57,815 nucleotides of DNA, taken from IMG/VR virus record IMGVR_UViG_3300044616_001261, positions 1 through 57,815 of that record, one strand, 5' to 3'. The translations under genes and the position numbers were made by a program. Below are positions 1-8,710 of this stretch, piece by piece (positions within the stretch are counted from its first letter, which is position 1; every line of letters starts with the position of its first letter). Under the pieces are notes generated by a model. It saw only the letters and a list, made by a program, of their open reading frames with translations. It was not told the DNA's origin and made no database searches. Origin of the DNA: a virus.

Positions 1-489
1 CAAACAAGTCAAATAACAAGAAATAAATTTAAATTTAATTATAAAGGGACAGATTATAACCTTAATATTCCATTTAAAAATCAATTTTCTGATAATAAAG
101 AAGATAGAATTTTTATTGAGTGGTTGTATGAAAATAATTCATCATTTGATGAATGGTATGATATTTTTAAAAATCAAATTTTACGTGAATTAAATGAATT
201 TTTAAAATTTTATGAAGAAAAAGGTATAAAAACTAAAATACTATGTTGGCAAGATGATTTATTAAAATTAATCTTCAATAATGAGGAAATTTCAAAAAAA
301 TTGATTATATTAGATTATAATAATAAAACGTATAATTGTATTGACGATTTAATTAAATTAAATAATGGTATGTTAATATCAAACGATTCGGATTTAACTA
401 ATCCTCCTCAAGATCATCATCCATCAAAAAATTGTCATAGGATTATTGCCGATAGTATTATAAAAAACATAGAAAAAGATATATTATGA
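1..489 (+). CDS. SGNH/GDSL-like hydrolase, C-terminal part (5' end outside window)
   Basis: The frame is open from the first base of the window to TAA-type stop at 489, so this is the 3' part of a longer gene; the TTG at 124 is only an internal codon. The last 40 residues contain DHHPS followed four residues later by His (DHHPSKNCH) and then an amphipathic helix (RIIADSIIKNIEK). This fits block V of SGNH hydrolases, where the Asp-x-His pair completes the catalytic triad; the same ending (HPSYLGHEAIAN) occurs in the hydrolase at 1496-2419. The GDS block that would prove the family lies upstream of the window. The gene overlaps the next one by an ATGA, implying co-translation. Likely role is deacylation or esterase action on a glycan or lipid, but no substrate can be read from the sequence. 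Confidence 0.55.
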   Translation, partial: QTSQITRNKFKFNYKGTDYNLNIPFKNQFSDNKEDRIFIEWLYENNSSFDEWYDIFKNQILRELNEFLKFYEEKGIKTKILCWQDDLLKLIFNNEEISKKLIILDYNNKTYNCIDDLIKLNNGMLISNDSDLTNPPQDHHPSKNCHRIIADSIIKNIEKDIL

Positions 490-1034
490 GTTCACCACAA
501 TACACCCCATATAAGGACGCATTGACTAATTCAATGACTTACCTTGGGCAACAAGAAAACACCGTTTTTATAGGTCAACAAGTCCTTTGGCACGGTAATC
601 CTATGAGTACAACCATTGGAGACGTTCCTAAAGATAAATTAATTGAACTTCCCGTTATGGAAGAATCTCAAATGGGTATGTCATTAGGTATGGCAATGGC
701 CGGTAAATTTGTTATTACATTCTACCCTCGTTGGGATTTTGTAATATGTGCAACAAATCAGTTAGTTAACCACGTGGACAAAATTGGTTTAATGAGTAAG
801 GGTGAATGGACACCTAATATGATTATTCGTTTAGGTAAAGGTTCAGATAAACCGTTAGACCCTGGTCATCAACATAGAGGAAACTATTTTGATGAATTCA
901 AATCCATGTGTCCTAATACTAAATTTTGGGATTTAAAAAATTACAATGAAATTGAAACAATATATAAGTCAGCATATTCTTTAGGTGGTATTCATGTTAT
1001 AGTTGAATATCCTGAGTTATATTACGAATCATAA
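486..1034 (+). CDS. Stand-alone thiamine-diphosphate PYR (transketolase pyrimidine-binding) domain, E1-beta-like
   Basis: 182 residues, the size of one Transket_pyr domain rather than a full enzyme. Residues 55-105 (ELPVMEESQMGMSLGMAMAG, then a stretch ending LVNHVDKIG) match the E1-beta layout in which a Glu contacts the aminopyrimidine ring of ThDP, followed by a Gly-rich helix and the conserved Asn-His before a helix. In the 2-oxoacid dehydrogenase and transketolase families this half must pair with a PP-binding half that carries the GDG...N magnesium site; none is visible in this window, although the upstream genes are not seen. It starts inside the stop of the preceding gene (ATGA) and ends at a bidirectional terminator. 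Likely part of a split ThDP-dependent enzyme making an activated sugar or ketoacid; the substrate is unknown. Confidence 0.7.
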   Translation: MSSPQYTPYKDALTNSMTYLGQQENTVFIGQQVLWHGNPMSTTIGDVPKDKLIELPVMEESQMGMSLGMAMAGKFVITFYPRWDFVICATNQLVNHVDKIGLMSKGEWTPNMIIRLGKGSDKPLDPGHQHRGNYFDEFKSMCPNTKFWDLKNYNEIETIYKSAYSLGGIHVIVEYPELYYES

Positions 1035-1062
1035 AAAAAGGGACATAATTGTCCCTTTTTTA
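1033..1062. terminator. Bidirectional intrinsic terminator between convergent genes
   Basis: An A-run, GGGAC, six-base loop ATAATT, GTCCC and a T-run form a stem-loop with a poly-T tail on both strands. It lies between the convergent stops at 1034 (+) and 1063 (-), so it can end both transcripts. Confidence 0.8.
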
Positions 1063-1491
1063 TTATCCTTCTTGTTGGTCTTTCTTTGGCCAACTAACTT
1101 CCCAATCTTTAAAATCTGCAGCAATGCAATCAATTTTATAGTCTTTTCTACCACCTACAACTTCTTGTATTTTATTCTTAGCTGTATTTCTAATACCATT
1201 TAATCCATGTGTTAATGCTAACATACTTGGACCTTCTTTTCCACTTCTTACATTAGACTCGTTATGCCAAATATGTAAATTCATCTGTGCACATACGATA
1301 ACCGCTCTTAACATTTCACCAGTTATTGTAACATTTTCTTCCTCTAATATTGATTGTATATCATATGTAATATCCGCAATTTCTTTTGCATATTCTTCTT
1401 TATGTTCAGTTATAAAAACTTCTTTTAATTGTACAATTGATAATCTATCAAGTAATTCAGATAGTGTTGGTAAAAATTTTCTTTCTCTCAT
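1063..1491 (-). CDS. Conserved helical protein of the glycan cassette, unknown function
   Basis: 142 residues from the ATG at 1491, chosen because it lies four bases after the stop of the upstream hydrolase; a longer in-frame reading to 1533 would overlap that gene. The sequence is mainly alpha-helical: LSELLDRLSIVQLKEVFI near the N-terminus, an acidic helix, then ITGEMLRAVIVCAQMNLHIW and a C-terminal GLNGIRNTAKNKIQEV helix. The pattern Leu-Asp-Arg-Leu-Ser-Ile, then a helix with Asn-Leu-x-x-Trp-His and a final Leu-Asn-x-x-Arg-Asn recalls DUF4254-type proteins found in polysaccharide loci, but the match was judged by eye. Last gene of the minus-strand cassette, directly before the terminator. 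No catalytic motif is evident. Confidence 0.75.
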   Translation of the reverse strand: MRERKFLPTLSELLDRLSIVQLKEVFITEHKEEYAKEIADITYDIQSILEEENVTITGEMLRAVIVCAQMNLHIWHNESNVRSGKEGPSMLALTHGLNGIRNTAKNKIQEVVGGRKDYKIDCIAADFKDWEVSWPKKDQQEG

Positions 1492-1495
1492 TATA

Positions 1496-2419
1496 TTAAT
1501 TTTTAATTTTATTAATGTGTTCGTATAAAACATTTGCTATTGCCTCATGACCCAAGTAACTTGGATGTGAACATTTTGTAATATAACCTTTAGGACTTAA
1601 TTTTTCAAGTGAATATCCAAATTCATAATACTTTGCTGCAGATTCTTCTAAAAATAAATCTTCTCTTCCTTCTAAATGTAATAGATAATCGGTTATACAT
1701 TTAAAACCTTTCGGTTTAAAAAAATTATCCCAATCTATAATATCTACTAATCCATTTATATATTCTTCACTTTCATCCATATAATCTAAATGATTACCTC
1801 TAATTTTATTAAAGAAATAATCTCTACCATATTCAGGTCTAAATGCACTTGTTATAATTAATTTAGCATCATTAACTTTACACCAGTTTTTTAATTCGGC
1901 GATTGATGTTAATAACTCAATTATTGCAGACCTATCGGAATAAACGTGTTCATTATATAAACTCCATAACTCCGCATGTTCGTGTTGTGAATTACTAATA
2001 CCCCATAATGTATAAAAGTGCATATGTTCTAAAAACTTTTTATACACAAAATCAACTCTTTCGTAACCTGTTAACATTAAAATTACTATCTTTTCTTTCG
2101 CCTTTTCAATACCTAAATCAGGATGTAAATAAAGTTCTTTTATTGCAGCCCTATTTCCTCTACCGGTCATTCCCATATTAATCGGAATAAAATCTGTCAA
2201 ATGATTACTACATAATTTATGAACCCATGAATTTTCTAAATTAGAGATATCAATATCATATCTAGATTCTCTATCTGACATTTTTTTTAAATCCCAATTA
2301 TATTTTTCCCATAAATCAATTGAACATGCACCTTCACCTTGTGTAAAACTATCCCCTAAACTAATCACTATTTTACTATCCTCAGTAATATTAATTTTAC
2401 TTTTCTGATGTTTGAACAT
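1496..2419 (-). CDS. SGNH/GDSL-family hydrolase
   Basis: The ATG at 2419 shares its A with the TAA of the upstream gene (TAATG), the most economical start; an ATG at 2452 would add 11 residues and overlap 34 bases. Block I is GDSFTQGEG (residues 21-29, nucleophile Ser), block II is probably NMGMTGRGN around residue 88 (oxyanion Gly and Asn), and block V is SHPSYLGH near the C-terminus, supplying His. About 307 residues, larger than minimal SGNH esterases because of an inserted helical region. No signal peptide, so it should act in the cytoplasm. Family members deacetylate or deacylate sugars and lipids. Its setting among glycosyltransferases points to trimming or transfer of an acyl group on a glycan. 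Confidence 0.82.
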   Translation of the reverse strand: MFKHQKSKINITEDSKIVISLGDSFTQGEGACSIDLWEKYNWDLKKMSDRESRYDIDISNLENSWVHKLCSNHLTDFIPINMGMTGRGNRAAIKELYLHPDLGIEKAKEKIVILMLTGYERVDFVYKKFLEHMHFYTLWGISNSQHEHAELWSLYNEHVYSDRSAIIELLTSIAELKNWCKVNDAKLIITSAFRPEYGRDYFFNKIRGNHLDYMDESEEYINGLVDIIDWDNFFKPKGFKCITDYLLHLEGREDLFLEESAAKYYEFGYSLEKLSPKGYITKCSHPSYLGHEAIANVLYEHINKIKN

Positions 2420-3705
2420 TATAGTAATTTCTGTTTGGTGGTCATTTGACAATAATCTCTCATTTCAATAAACGCATCCGGATATCTAAATAACTTATCA
2501 ATCAATGTACTATAGTTATATTCAATAACATCCTCCATAGATTTATACCATTCAATCTTATCTTTAATCATTGTTGTTTTCCTAATTGATTCAATAATTG
2601 AATTTAATCTTTCATGTGTTGGTAATATATCAAATCCTTCATCTATGAATCCATCAAAAGTTTTGTATCCAATTTTTCTCATCATTGACATACTATCTTT
2701 GTTTCCCATAATTAAAAATGGGTGACGGCAACCAATTACCTTAAAAGTTTTTTCACTTAAAAACATTGTATTATCAGAATCACCACAATGAGCTTCACTA
2801 ACAACAGTGAAAAATGTGTCCTTTACAACCTGTTCAGGAAATCTATTGATGTATATATTATCGTCTAAAACATTATTAGGAGTTTCATAAACTAACAATG
2901 GTAATATACTTGAGCATTCATCTAATAATCCATCTTCTAAAAATTTACCTTCCCAATGATACCAATGTTTATCAAACTCATTCATACTAACCAATCCTTC
3001 ATTCAATAAACCTGAATTATATAAATAATAATAAAACCAAACTCTATGTGGTCTGATTCGTTTATTTAAACATGCGTATGTTTTTAACTGATGTGGATTT
3101 TGAATTTTGTAATTAATACTCTGAGAAAAACTTGGTAATTTATTCTCACTATTTTCTTTATTCCTACCCCAAGTTGTCATACCCATATCTAATTCAAAAT
3201 GTGGGTATGGTATAACCTTCATTCTTTCTTCTATTCTATTTTCATTACACCAATTTTTATATACATCATCGGCAATCATGTTACCGGTAACATAAATAAT
3301 TCTTTTAGGTGAAATTTCCCATTGTTTACATTCACTATGAAACCAATCCCATAACCAAGGTGTTTGATATCCTTCGAGACTTTGATCTAACATTAAAAAT
3401 GCTCTATTCTCTCTTAAATCTTTTAAATATTTTTCATTCAAATAACTAAATAAACTTTTAACTTTTGGGTCATAACCAGTCCAATCATCTGGACTATGAT
3501 TTACACAAGATGCTATTACATAAGAATCTAATTCATCGCTTGCTGGAAAAATACCAAATTCTTTACTTTTACCATTAGCATTAACATATATTTGTGTTGA
3601 TGTAAAAAGAGGTGATATTGCAAATCTTGGTATACCTGATTTGTTTATATCTTTGTTTGATGTGAAATTAGAAAGTCTATTTGTATCCTCAAAAAGAAAA
3701 TTCAT
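2419..3705 (-). CDS. Putative GT-B-like glycosyltransferase
   Basis: 428 residues with no membrane segment or signal peptide. The diagnostic stretch is near residues 305-355: FFTVVSEAHCGDSDNTMFLS, then EKTFKVIGCRHPFLIMG and YKTF. The arrangement Ser-Glu-x-x-x, then a Ser-Glu-Lys-Thr-x-Lys loop, then His-Pro-Phe-hydrophobic-Gly resembles the nucleotide-sugar side of exostosin- and fucosyltransferase-type GT-B enzymes. The N-terminal half has no motif I can name. It is joined by TAATG junctions to the genes on both sides (3705 and 2419), so it is translationally coupled to the radical SAM enzyme upstream and the SGNH hydrolase downstream. Acceptor and donor are unknown. Confidence 0.55.
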   Translation of the reverse strand: MNFLFEDTNRLSNFTSNKDINKSGIPRFAISPLFTSTQIYVNANGKSKEFGIFPASDELDSYVIASCVNHSPDDWTGYDPKVKSLFSYLNEKYLKDLRENRAFLMLDQSLEGYQTPWLWDWFHSECKQWEISPKRIIYVTGNMIADDVYKNWCNENRIEERMKVIPYPHFELDMGMTTWGRNKENSENKLPSFSQSINYKIQNPHQLKTYACLNKRIRPHRVWFYYYLYNSGLLNEGLVSMNEFDKHWYHWEGKFLEDGLLDECSSILPLLVYETPNNVLDDNIYINRFPEQVVKDTFFTVVSEAHCGDSDNTMFLSEKTFKVIGCRHPFLIMGNKDSMSMMRKIGYKTFDGFIDEGFDILPTHERLNSIIESIRKTTMIKDKIEWYKSMEDVIEYNYSTLIDKLFRYPDAFIEMRDYCQMTTKQKLL

Positions 3706-5156
3706 TATTCTTCTATTTTATTATAATTATCTGAAACATAAACACCCGGTTCAAAGTGTGTAATTCTACCATCAGTGACATTTACGTGGGGTATATTCGG
3801 GTCAATTTCTATTGAGTTAAACCAATCCGCTAATTCAGGGAAAGTGTCAACAAACGACTTATTTCTACGAATATCGTACTGAACATAAAAACTCTTAAAG
3901 TCGTGGAATTGTAAATCAATATCGGTTTCAGTTGTAACGTGACCTCTATTAACCACTTCAATATAATCAATTAACCTTTGAATTTGTGCCTTCTCGTTTT
4001 GATTTAATAATGGATTATTTTTATGTCTTCTGTACCATATTGATAACTTACCGTGTAATTCTCTTTTGATATCATCAGGTAATGTTAATGGAGACATAAA
4101 TGCTGGCCATCTTAATATGTTAAAATCAACAACAGGTTTATTTGCACCATATTGTTTCTTTAACTTTAACATATCATCTAAAAACTCCGTAATACTGAAT
4201 AAACATAAACTATTAATTGTCATCATAATAACAACTTGTCTAATTTTAGCCTCTTCAATAACTCTAACTAAATTAGCTCTCCATAAATCATATTTTAAAC
4301 CATCTCTAATATATTCAGCATGTTCACCATAAGATTCGTTAGATGTGTACAAATCAAATTCTTTGATATCTAATTCGTGAGATATATTAATTAACCTATT
4401 CACAGTCGTTTCATTAAGACCTAGGTTAGAATTGACCGCAAGACGTAAATTAGGTGATGGATTTTGTTTTACAACATCCATAAATTGCCAAAAGTTCATA
4501 CTTTGTGATGGTTCTCCACCAGTAACACGTATTTCCATCAAAGTTTTTGACAATTCAGGCCACCATTTTAAGAATGCATCAACATATGGATTATTCTCAT
4601 TGTACTTACCATAAACTTCAGACCAAGACCCGTCAGCGTAATATGCTCCGGCACTTTGTGTTTTAAAGTTTTGATACGCTCCGTTGTTTTTAATATCCTT
4701 ACCCCACGTTGTTGAATAACCTGAATTACAGTATGAACAAGCAAAATTACATGTTCTATCAAAACTTACCTCAATTGTTCTTGGTGTGATATCAGCATCC
4801 CATGGTAAGTCTTTTAATTTTGCAATTTCTTCTTCTGAATAAATAATACTTTTGAATACACGGTCAGATATATTATTTCTACCGATGTCCTCCATTTTCC
4901 AACAATAGTTACATTCGGCAGGTTTAACACCTTCCAACATCATTTTTCTTATTTCTTTCTTAAATTGTGTATTGTGTAATGCGGCGGGATTTGTTTTAAT
5001 CTCTTCAACATCAATAGGATGTGGTAATGGTAAGTGACATGAGTTTGTGAAACCATGACCTAAATGTAAACTTACGTTCAACCACTTAGCCGCACAAAAA
5101 CTACAACTTACCGAATTTAAATTTTTATCTCTCCAATTACTTAGTTCTTCTGACAT
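3705..5156 (-). CDS. Twitch-domain radical SAM protein
   Basis: 483 residues. The radical SAM cluster motif is TCNFACSYC (C136, C140, C143: CxxxCxxC), followed by RVTGGEP near residue 210, the usual SAM-contact strand. In front is a small cysteine-rich twitch-like domain with C18, C21, C40 and C82xxC85 (NYCWKMED), as in proteins annotated as twitch-domain radical SAM. Such proteins occur in phages and marine bacteria, often beside glycan genes; the reaction is unknown. It is a paralogue of the C-terminal half of the gene at 5915-8710: both share SFCAAKW/GFCLAKW, NSCHLP/HSCHHP, NPTALHN-like and ECNYCWK blocks. Downstream coupling is by TAATG. Predicted cytoplasmic and oxygen-sensitive. Confidence 0.85.
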   Translation of the reverse strand: MSEELSNWRDKNLNSVSCSFCAAKWLNVSLHLGHGFTNSCHLPLPHPIDVEEIKTNPAALHNTQFKKEIRKMMLEGVKPAECNYCWKMEDIGRNNISDRVFKSIIYSEEEIAKLKDLPWDADITPRTIEVSFDRTCNFACSYCNSGYSTTWGKDIKNNGAYQNFKTQSAGAYYADGSWSEVYGKYNENNPYVDAFLKWWPELSKTLMEIRVTGGEPSQSMNFWQFMDVVKQNPSPNLRLAVNSNLGLNETTVNRLINISHELDIKEFDLYTSNESYGEHAEYIRDGLKYDLWRANLVRVIEEAKIRQVVIMMTINSLCLFSITEFLDDMLKLKKQYGANKPVVDFNILRWPAFMSPLTLPDDIKRELHGKLSIWYRRHKNNPLLNQNEKAQIQRLIDYIEVVNRGHVTTETDIDLQFHDFKSFYVQYDIRRNKSFVDTFPELADWFNSIEIDPNIPHVNVTDGRITHFEPGVYVSDNYNKIEE

Positions 5157-5190
5157 ATTTTGTTATTTAATATAATATAATTAATTTTTA

Positions 5191-5931
5191 TCACTTTACG
5201 AATTCTTTAGGTACTTTCTCTAAAAAATTAGTGTTTTTTGATTCATCATAAATAATCCCAAGATTATTAACGCTTTCAAAGTCATATAAACATAAAATAT
5301 CATTATAACTTGTTTTAGTTAATATTTTATTCATATCAACATTATAAAGTTCCCTTATGTCGTTTATGTTTGATGTGTTAATGATTATTGATAAATGTTT
5401 CATATCCACTTCACAATAATATCTTTGTTTTTCAAATTCACATTCAGGACTTGAACATCCTATAAAAAGACCAGGTACTTTATAATCTTCAATAAATTCA
5501 CCGTCAAATACAAGGTTATTTACTTTTTTAAAATTTTGATAAAGAATTATTTCATTATCCTTTCTAACAACCGATAAAATAACACCTTCTTCAATATCTT
5601 GTTCTGTTACAGTTTGAAAGGTACACATATTAAATGTATCTTCAGGTTCACCTGTGGAGGTCCAAAATTCAAACGCAGTTGTCATAGTAGTTGAATTATA
5701 TGATAGTCCCATGTTTTTACCTGGTTTACCGTATAACATACATATTTCATCTCTTTTAAAATTCTTTTCAATTTTAAATTCACAGGTTATGATAAAATTC
5801 TTCTCAAATAAGAATTCATTCAATGTATCATTATTGAATTTATTAAACTCAGTAACATATTGATGTTCGTGATGAGATGACATATCCCATCTAAACTTCA
5901 TCCAATAAGGTTCTTTATAATTTATTATCAT
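5191..5931 (-). CDS. Stand-alone LamG/concanavalin-A-like beta-sandwich protein
   Basis: 246 residues that align by eye with each of the two N-terminal repeats of the next upstream gene: start YKEPYWMKFRWD versus YKKPWLLELLRD, GKPGKNMGLSYN versus GMPGKNFGISYD, FEFWTSTGEP versus FEYWTKG, and CEVDMKHLSIIIN versus TEMEMMHFSIFNG. Alternating hydrophobic strands and the Gly-Lys-Asn-x-Gly turn fit a LamG-like jelly roll that could bind carbohydrate. No catalytic residues or signal peptide. Its start overlaps the upstream gene by 17 bases, so the two are probably co-translated. It looks like a duplicated copy of the LamG module released as a free subunit. Confidence 0.65.
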   Translation of the reverse strand: MIINYKEPYWMKFRWDMSSHHEHQYVTEFNKFNNDTLNEFLFEKNFIITCEFKIEKNFKRDEICMLYGKPGKNMGLSYNSTTMTTAFEFWTSTGEPEDTFNMCTFQTVTEQDIEEGVILSVVRKDNEIILYQNFKKVNNLVFDGEFIEDYKVPGLFIGCSSPECEFEKQRYYCEVDMKHLSIIINTSNINDIRELYNVDMNKILTKTSYNDILCLYDFESVNNLGIIYDESKNTNFLEKVPKEFVK

Positions 5932-8710
5932 GTTTAATTTTTTTAATGAATGAAATTAACTCGGGGTGATAATCTTCACATCTCATACCTCGTCTAAATT
6001 CATATTGTTTTATGAAGTTAACAAAATCAACTTTTTGTCTGTCATAATTAATATCATCCGTCACAAATATGTCCTTAATTCTTATAATTTTTTCAATTTC
6101 TTTCATTGAAAAACCAACATCTTCAGGTAACTCAGCCTGATATGAATTCAAACTTCTATAGGTTGAATTGAATTTCATAAACTTTTCAATTCTTGTGAAA
6201 TATTCTTCTCCGATATAACCTTTCAATAATCTATATCCTAAGAAATCTGGATATCGTAAGTATGACGTGTCTAAAATTAATGCTGAGTTCCAATATCTAT
6301 CAGGATTGAAATGTTTCTTCTTAAATTCATATACTTTCTTAACAAGTTGTTCATATGAAAATATACTAAAGATATTGAAGGTTGACATAATAACGATACT
6401 TACTTTAGGTAAGGTTAAAAGTATCTTATCAATGTTATTAAATAATCTATCAAATTCTAAACCATATCTAACATACTCAGCTTGTTTACCGTACGCATCA
6501 CAAGATGTAAATAAAACCACCTCTTTAACTCTCTCTTCACTTATAATTTTATCTAACTTAACAATTAGTTTATCAATTAATTCATCAGGAACACCTAAGT
6601 TGGTATTAATTGATAATTTAAGGTTTCTATTTGGTGTTTCGTTATCAATAATGTGGTCTAAAACTTTCCAAGTATCTTTTGACAATAATGGTTCTCCTCC
6701 CGTTATTCTGAACGTATCTAAACTATCGTATAGTTCAGGAAACCATTCCCAAAACGCCTCAACATATGGATTTTCTTCAGTTTGTTTATATGGAACGGTA
6801 TCTCTATCTTCCATTCTTTTCATTCCATTAAATTCATATGATAATTGATAAGCACCAAACTCTTTGACTTCTTCCATCCATTTTGTGGAGTACTCAGGGC
6901 CACAATATGCACATTTAAAATTACATGTATTAGAGAAATTCACCTCAACATATTTTGGATTAAAATCGTCTCTCCAATTTGATTCTTTAATTTCATCAAA
7001 GTGAGGTTCTGACCATGGTTCTGAAGATTTAAAAACTCTATCAGAAAAAGAATCAGAATTATCTTCAACTTTCCAACAATAGTTACATTCTGTTGGTCTT
7101 TTATTTTCCAACATTTCACGTCTTGCTTGTTTCTTATGTTTACTATTATGTAATGCCGTTGGATTTCTTTTAATCTCATCTAAACCAACTTTATGTGGTT
7201 CAGGGTGATGACATGAGTGTGTTGTTCCGTTATGTAAATGCATCGTCACTTGTGTCCATTTAGCTAAACAAAAACCACAACCAACGGAATCTAATTTATC
7301 TTTAGTGATACTATAGTCAGTCATTTTCTTATAGTCATTTAAATCAACAATTTTCAATGATGTTAATTTATTTAAACTATCTTTTATATTATCATTTTTA
7401 TCATTTTTCTTAAAATTAAAATAAGTTAAACAGTTATCACTTTTTGGTTGTTTCTCTAACTCAACAATATCCATAACACCGTCATAAACTGCAAAGTGAT
7501 TAAATTCAATTTCGGTAAAACATCTGTGAGTTTCTAATAGTGAACTTGGATGGTGACATCCGAAATATAATGGTTGAAATGCGTAATCAATTAGTAAGTC
7601 ATCTTTTACCTCTATCCTATCAATTAAATTGTAGTTGTGGTAAAGTTCAAAATGTGAGTTCTTTTCATAGATAATAGAAATTGTTATTCCATTATGTAAA
7701 TCATTCACATTTAATTTGTAATCCTTATGACAGTGGAATTCAAATTCTTCTTCGGACTTTTGTGTCCAAAATTCAAAAACAAATTTATCTACTTCATAAT
7801 CGTAACTAATACCAAAGTTTTTACCTGGTATACCTATAAACCCAATTTTTTGATCTTGTTGAAATTCTCTCTCAACCTTAAATGTACTATTCAGAGTAAA
7901 ACTCCTATTCATTAAAATATTAGTATCATTTTCTGTACTCAAAAAATATGGTTGCTTATAATCTATTTTTAAACCTGGTAATTTATTTTTCTGTAATCTA
8001 ATCCTATCGGATAAACTAATGTTTAAATCGTCCATAATAATTTTAACCAACTTAATTTTTTGATGTTGTATTAAGTTGTAAGAATAGTTCTTATTATACA
8101 CCAAATACTTTTCCTTGAAATCAAAATAACAAATTAAACTATCTGTTCTATTTTTCTTATTACTATAAAATTTTTCAACAACATCTATATCCTCAACACC
8201 ATTAAAAATACTAAAATGCATCATTTCCATCTCAGTAAAACATCTATGTCTTACTTGTTCAGTATCTGGATTATGTGCACCAAAGAATAATGCTTGATTT
8301 GTGTAATCGTCTATTAATGGGTATTCTAAATCTACTTCAAAGAATGGGATAAAATTGTGGAACAAAGTAAAATTCATTTTCTCTTTGTCATATTGAATAG
8401 TTATTATCATTCCGTTTTCAATATCATTTTGATTGATATGAAAGTCTTTATAACAATGAAACTTATCTTTACCATCTTTACCTTTGGTCCAATATTCAAA
8501 TACGAAGGTATCAACCTCATAATCATAACTAATACCAAAGTTTTTACCTGGCATACCTATAAAACCAATCTTATCACTATCTTCATGTAGTTTCTCAACT
8601 TTAAACTCAATAGTAATTGTTGTACTTTCCGAAACCATTGGATTTTTATACTCAGGTTTATCGTCTCTAAGTAATTCCAACAACCACGGTTTTTTATATT
8701 CTACTAACAT
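5915..8710 (-). CDS. Fusion of two LamG-like domains to a twitch radical SAM enzyme
   Basis: 931 residues. Two homologous beta-sandwich repeats lead: about 1-225 (YKKPWLLELL, GMPGKNFGISYD, FEYWTKG, CFTEMEMMHFSIFNG) and about 245-475 (YKQPYFLSTE, GIPGKNFGISYD, FEFWTQ, CFTEIEFNHFAVYDG). The rest is a radical SAM protein: a twitch-like cysteine region (CGFCLAKW, HSCHHPEPH, ECNYCWKVED), the cluster motif TCNFKCAYC near residue 594, and RITGGEPLLS further on. It is paralogous to the enzyme at 3705-5156. I know of no established enzyme with this order; by analogy the LamG repeats may dock the enzyme on a sugar or on LamG-interacting fibre proteins. Overlaps of 17 bases at both ends suggest a tightly coupled operon. 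Confidence 0.82.
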   Translation of the reverse strand: MLVEYKKPWLLELLRDDKPEYKNPMVSESTTITIEFKVEKLHEDSDKIGFIGMPGKNFGISYDYEVDTFVFEYWTKGKDGKDKFHCYKDFHINQNDIENGMIITIQYDKEKMNFTLFHNFIPFFEVDLEYPLIDDYTNQALFFGAHNPDTEQVRHRCFTEMEMMHFSIFNGVEDIDVVEKFYSNKKNRTDSLICYFDFKEKYLVYNKNYSYNLIQHQKIKLVKIIMDDLNISLSDRIRLQKNKLPGLKIDYKQPYFLSTENDTNILMNRSFTLNSTFKVEREFQQDQKIGFIGIPGKNFGISYDYEVDKFVFEFWTQKSEEEFEFHCHKDYKLNVNDLHNGITISIIYEKNSHFELYHNYNLIDRIEVKDDLLIDYAFQPLYFGCHHPSSLLETHRCFTEIEFNHFAVYDGVMDIVELEKQPKSDNCLTYFNFKKNDKNDNIKDSLNKLTSLKIVDLNDYKKMTDYSITKDKLDSVGCGFCLAKWTQVTMHLHNGTTHSCHHPEPHKVGLDEIKRNPTALHNSKHKKQARREMLENKRPTECNYCWKVEDNSDSFSDRVFKSSEPWSEPHFDEIKESNWRDDFNPKYVEVNFSNTCNFKCAYCGPEYSTKWMEEVKEFGAYQLSYEFNGMKRMEDRDTVPYKQTEENPYVEAFWEWFPELYDSLDTFRITGGEPLLSKDTWKVLDHIIDNETPNRNLKLSINTNLGVPDELIDKLIVKLDKIISEERVKEVVLFTSCDAYGKQAEYVRYGLEFDRLFNNIDKILLTLPKVSIVIMSTFNIFSIFSYEQLVKKVYEFKKKHFNPDRYWNSALILDTSYLRYPDFLGYRLLKGYIGEEYFTRIEKFMKFNSTYRSLNSYQAELPEDVGFSMKEIEKIIRIKDIFVTDDINYDRQKVDFVNFIKQYEFRRGMRCEDYHPELISFIKKIKHDNKL

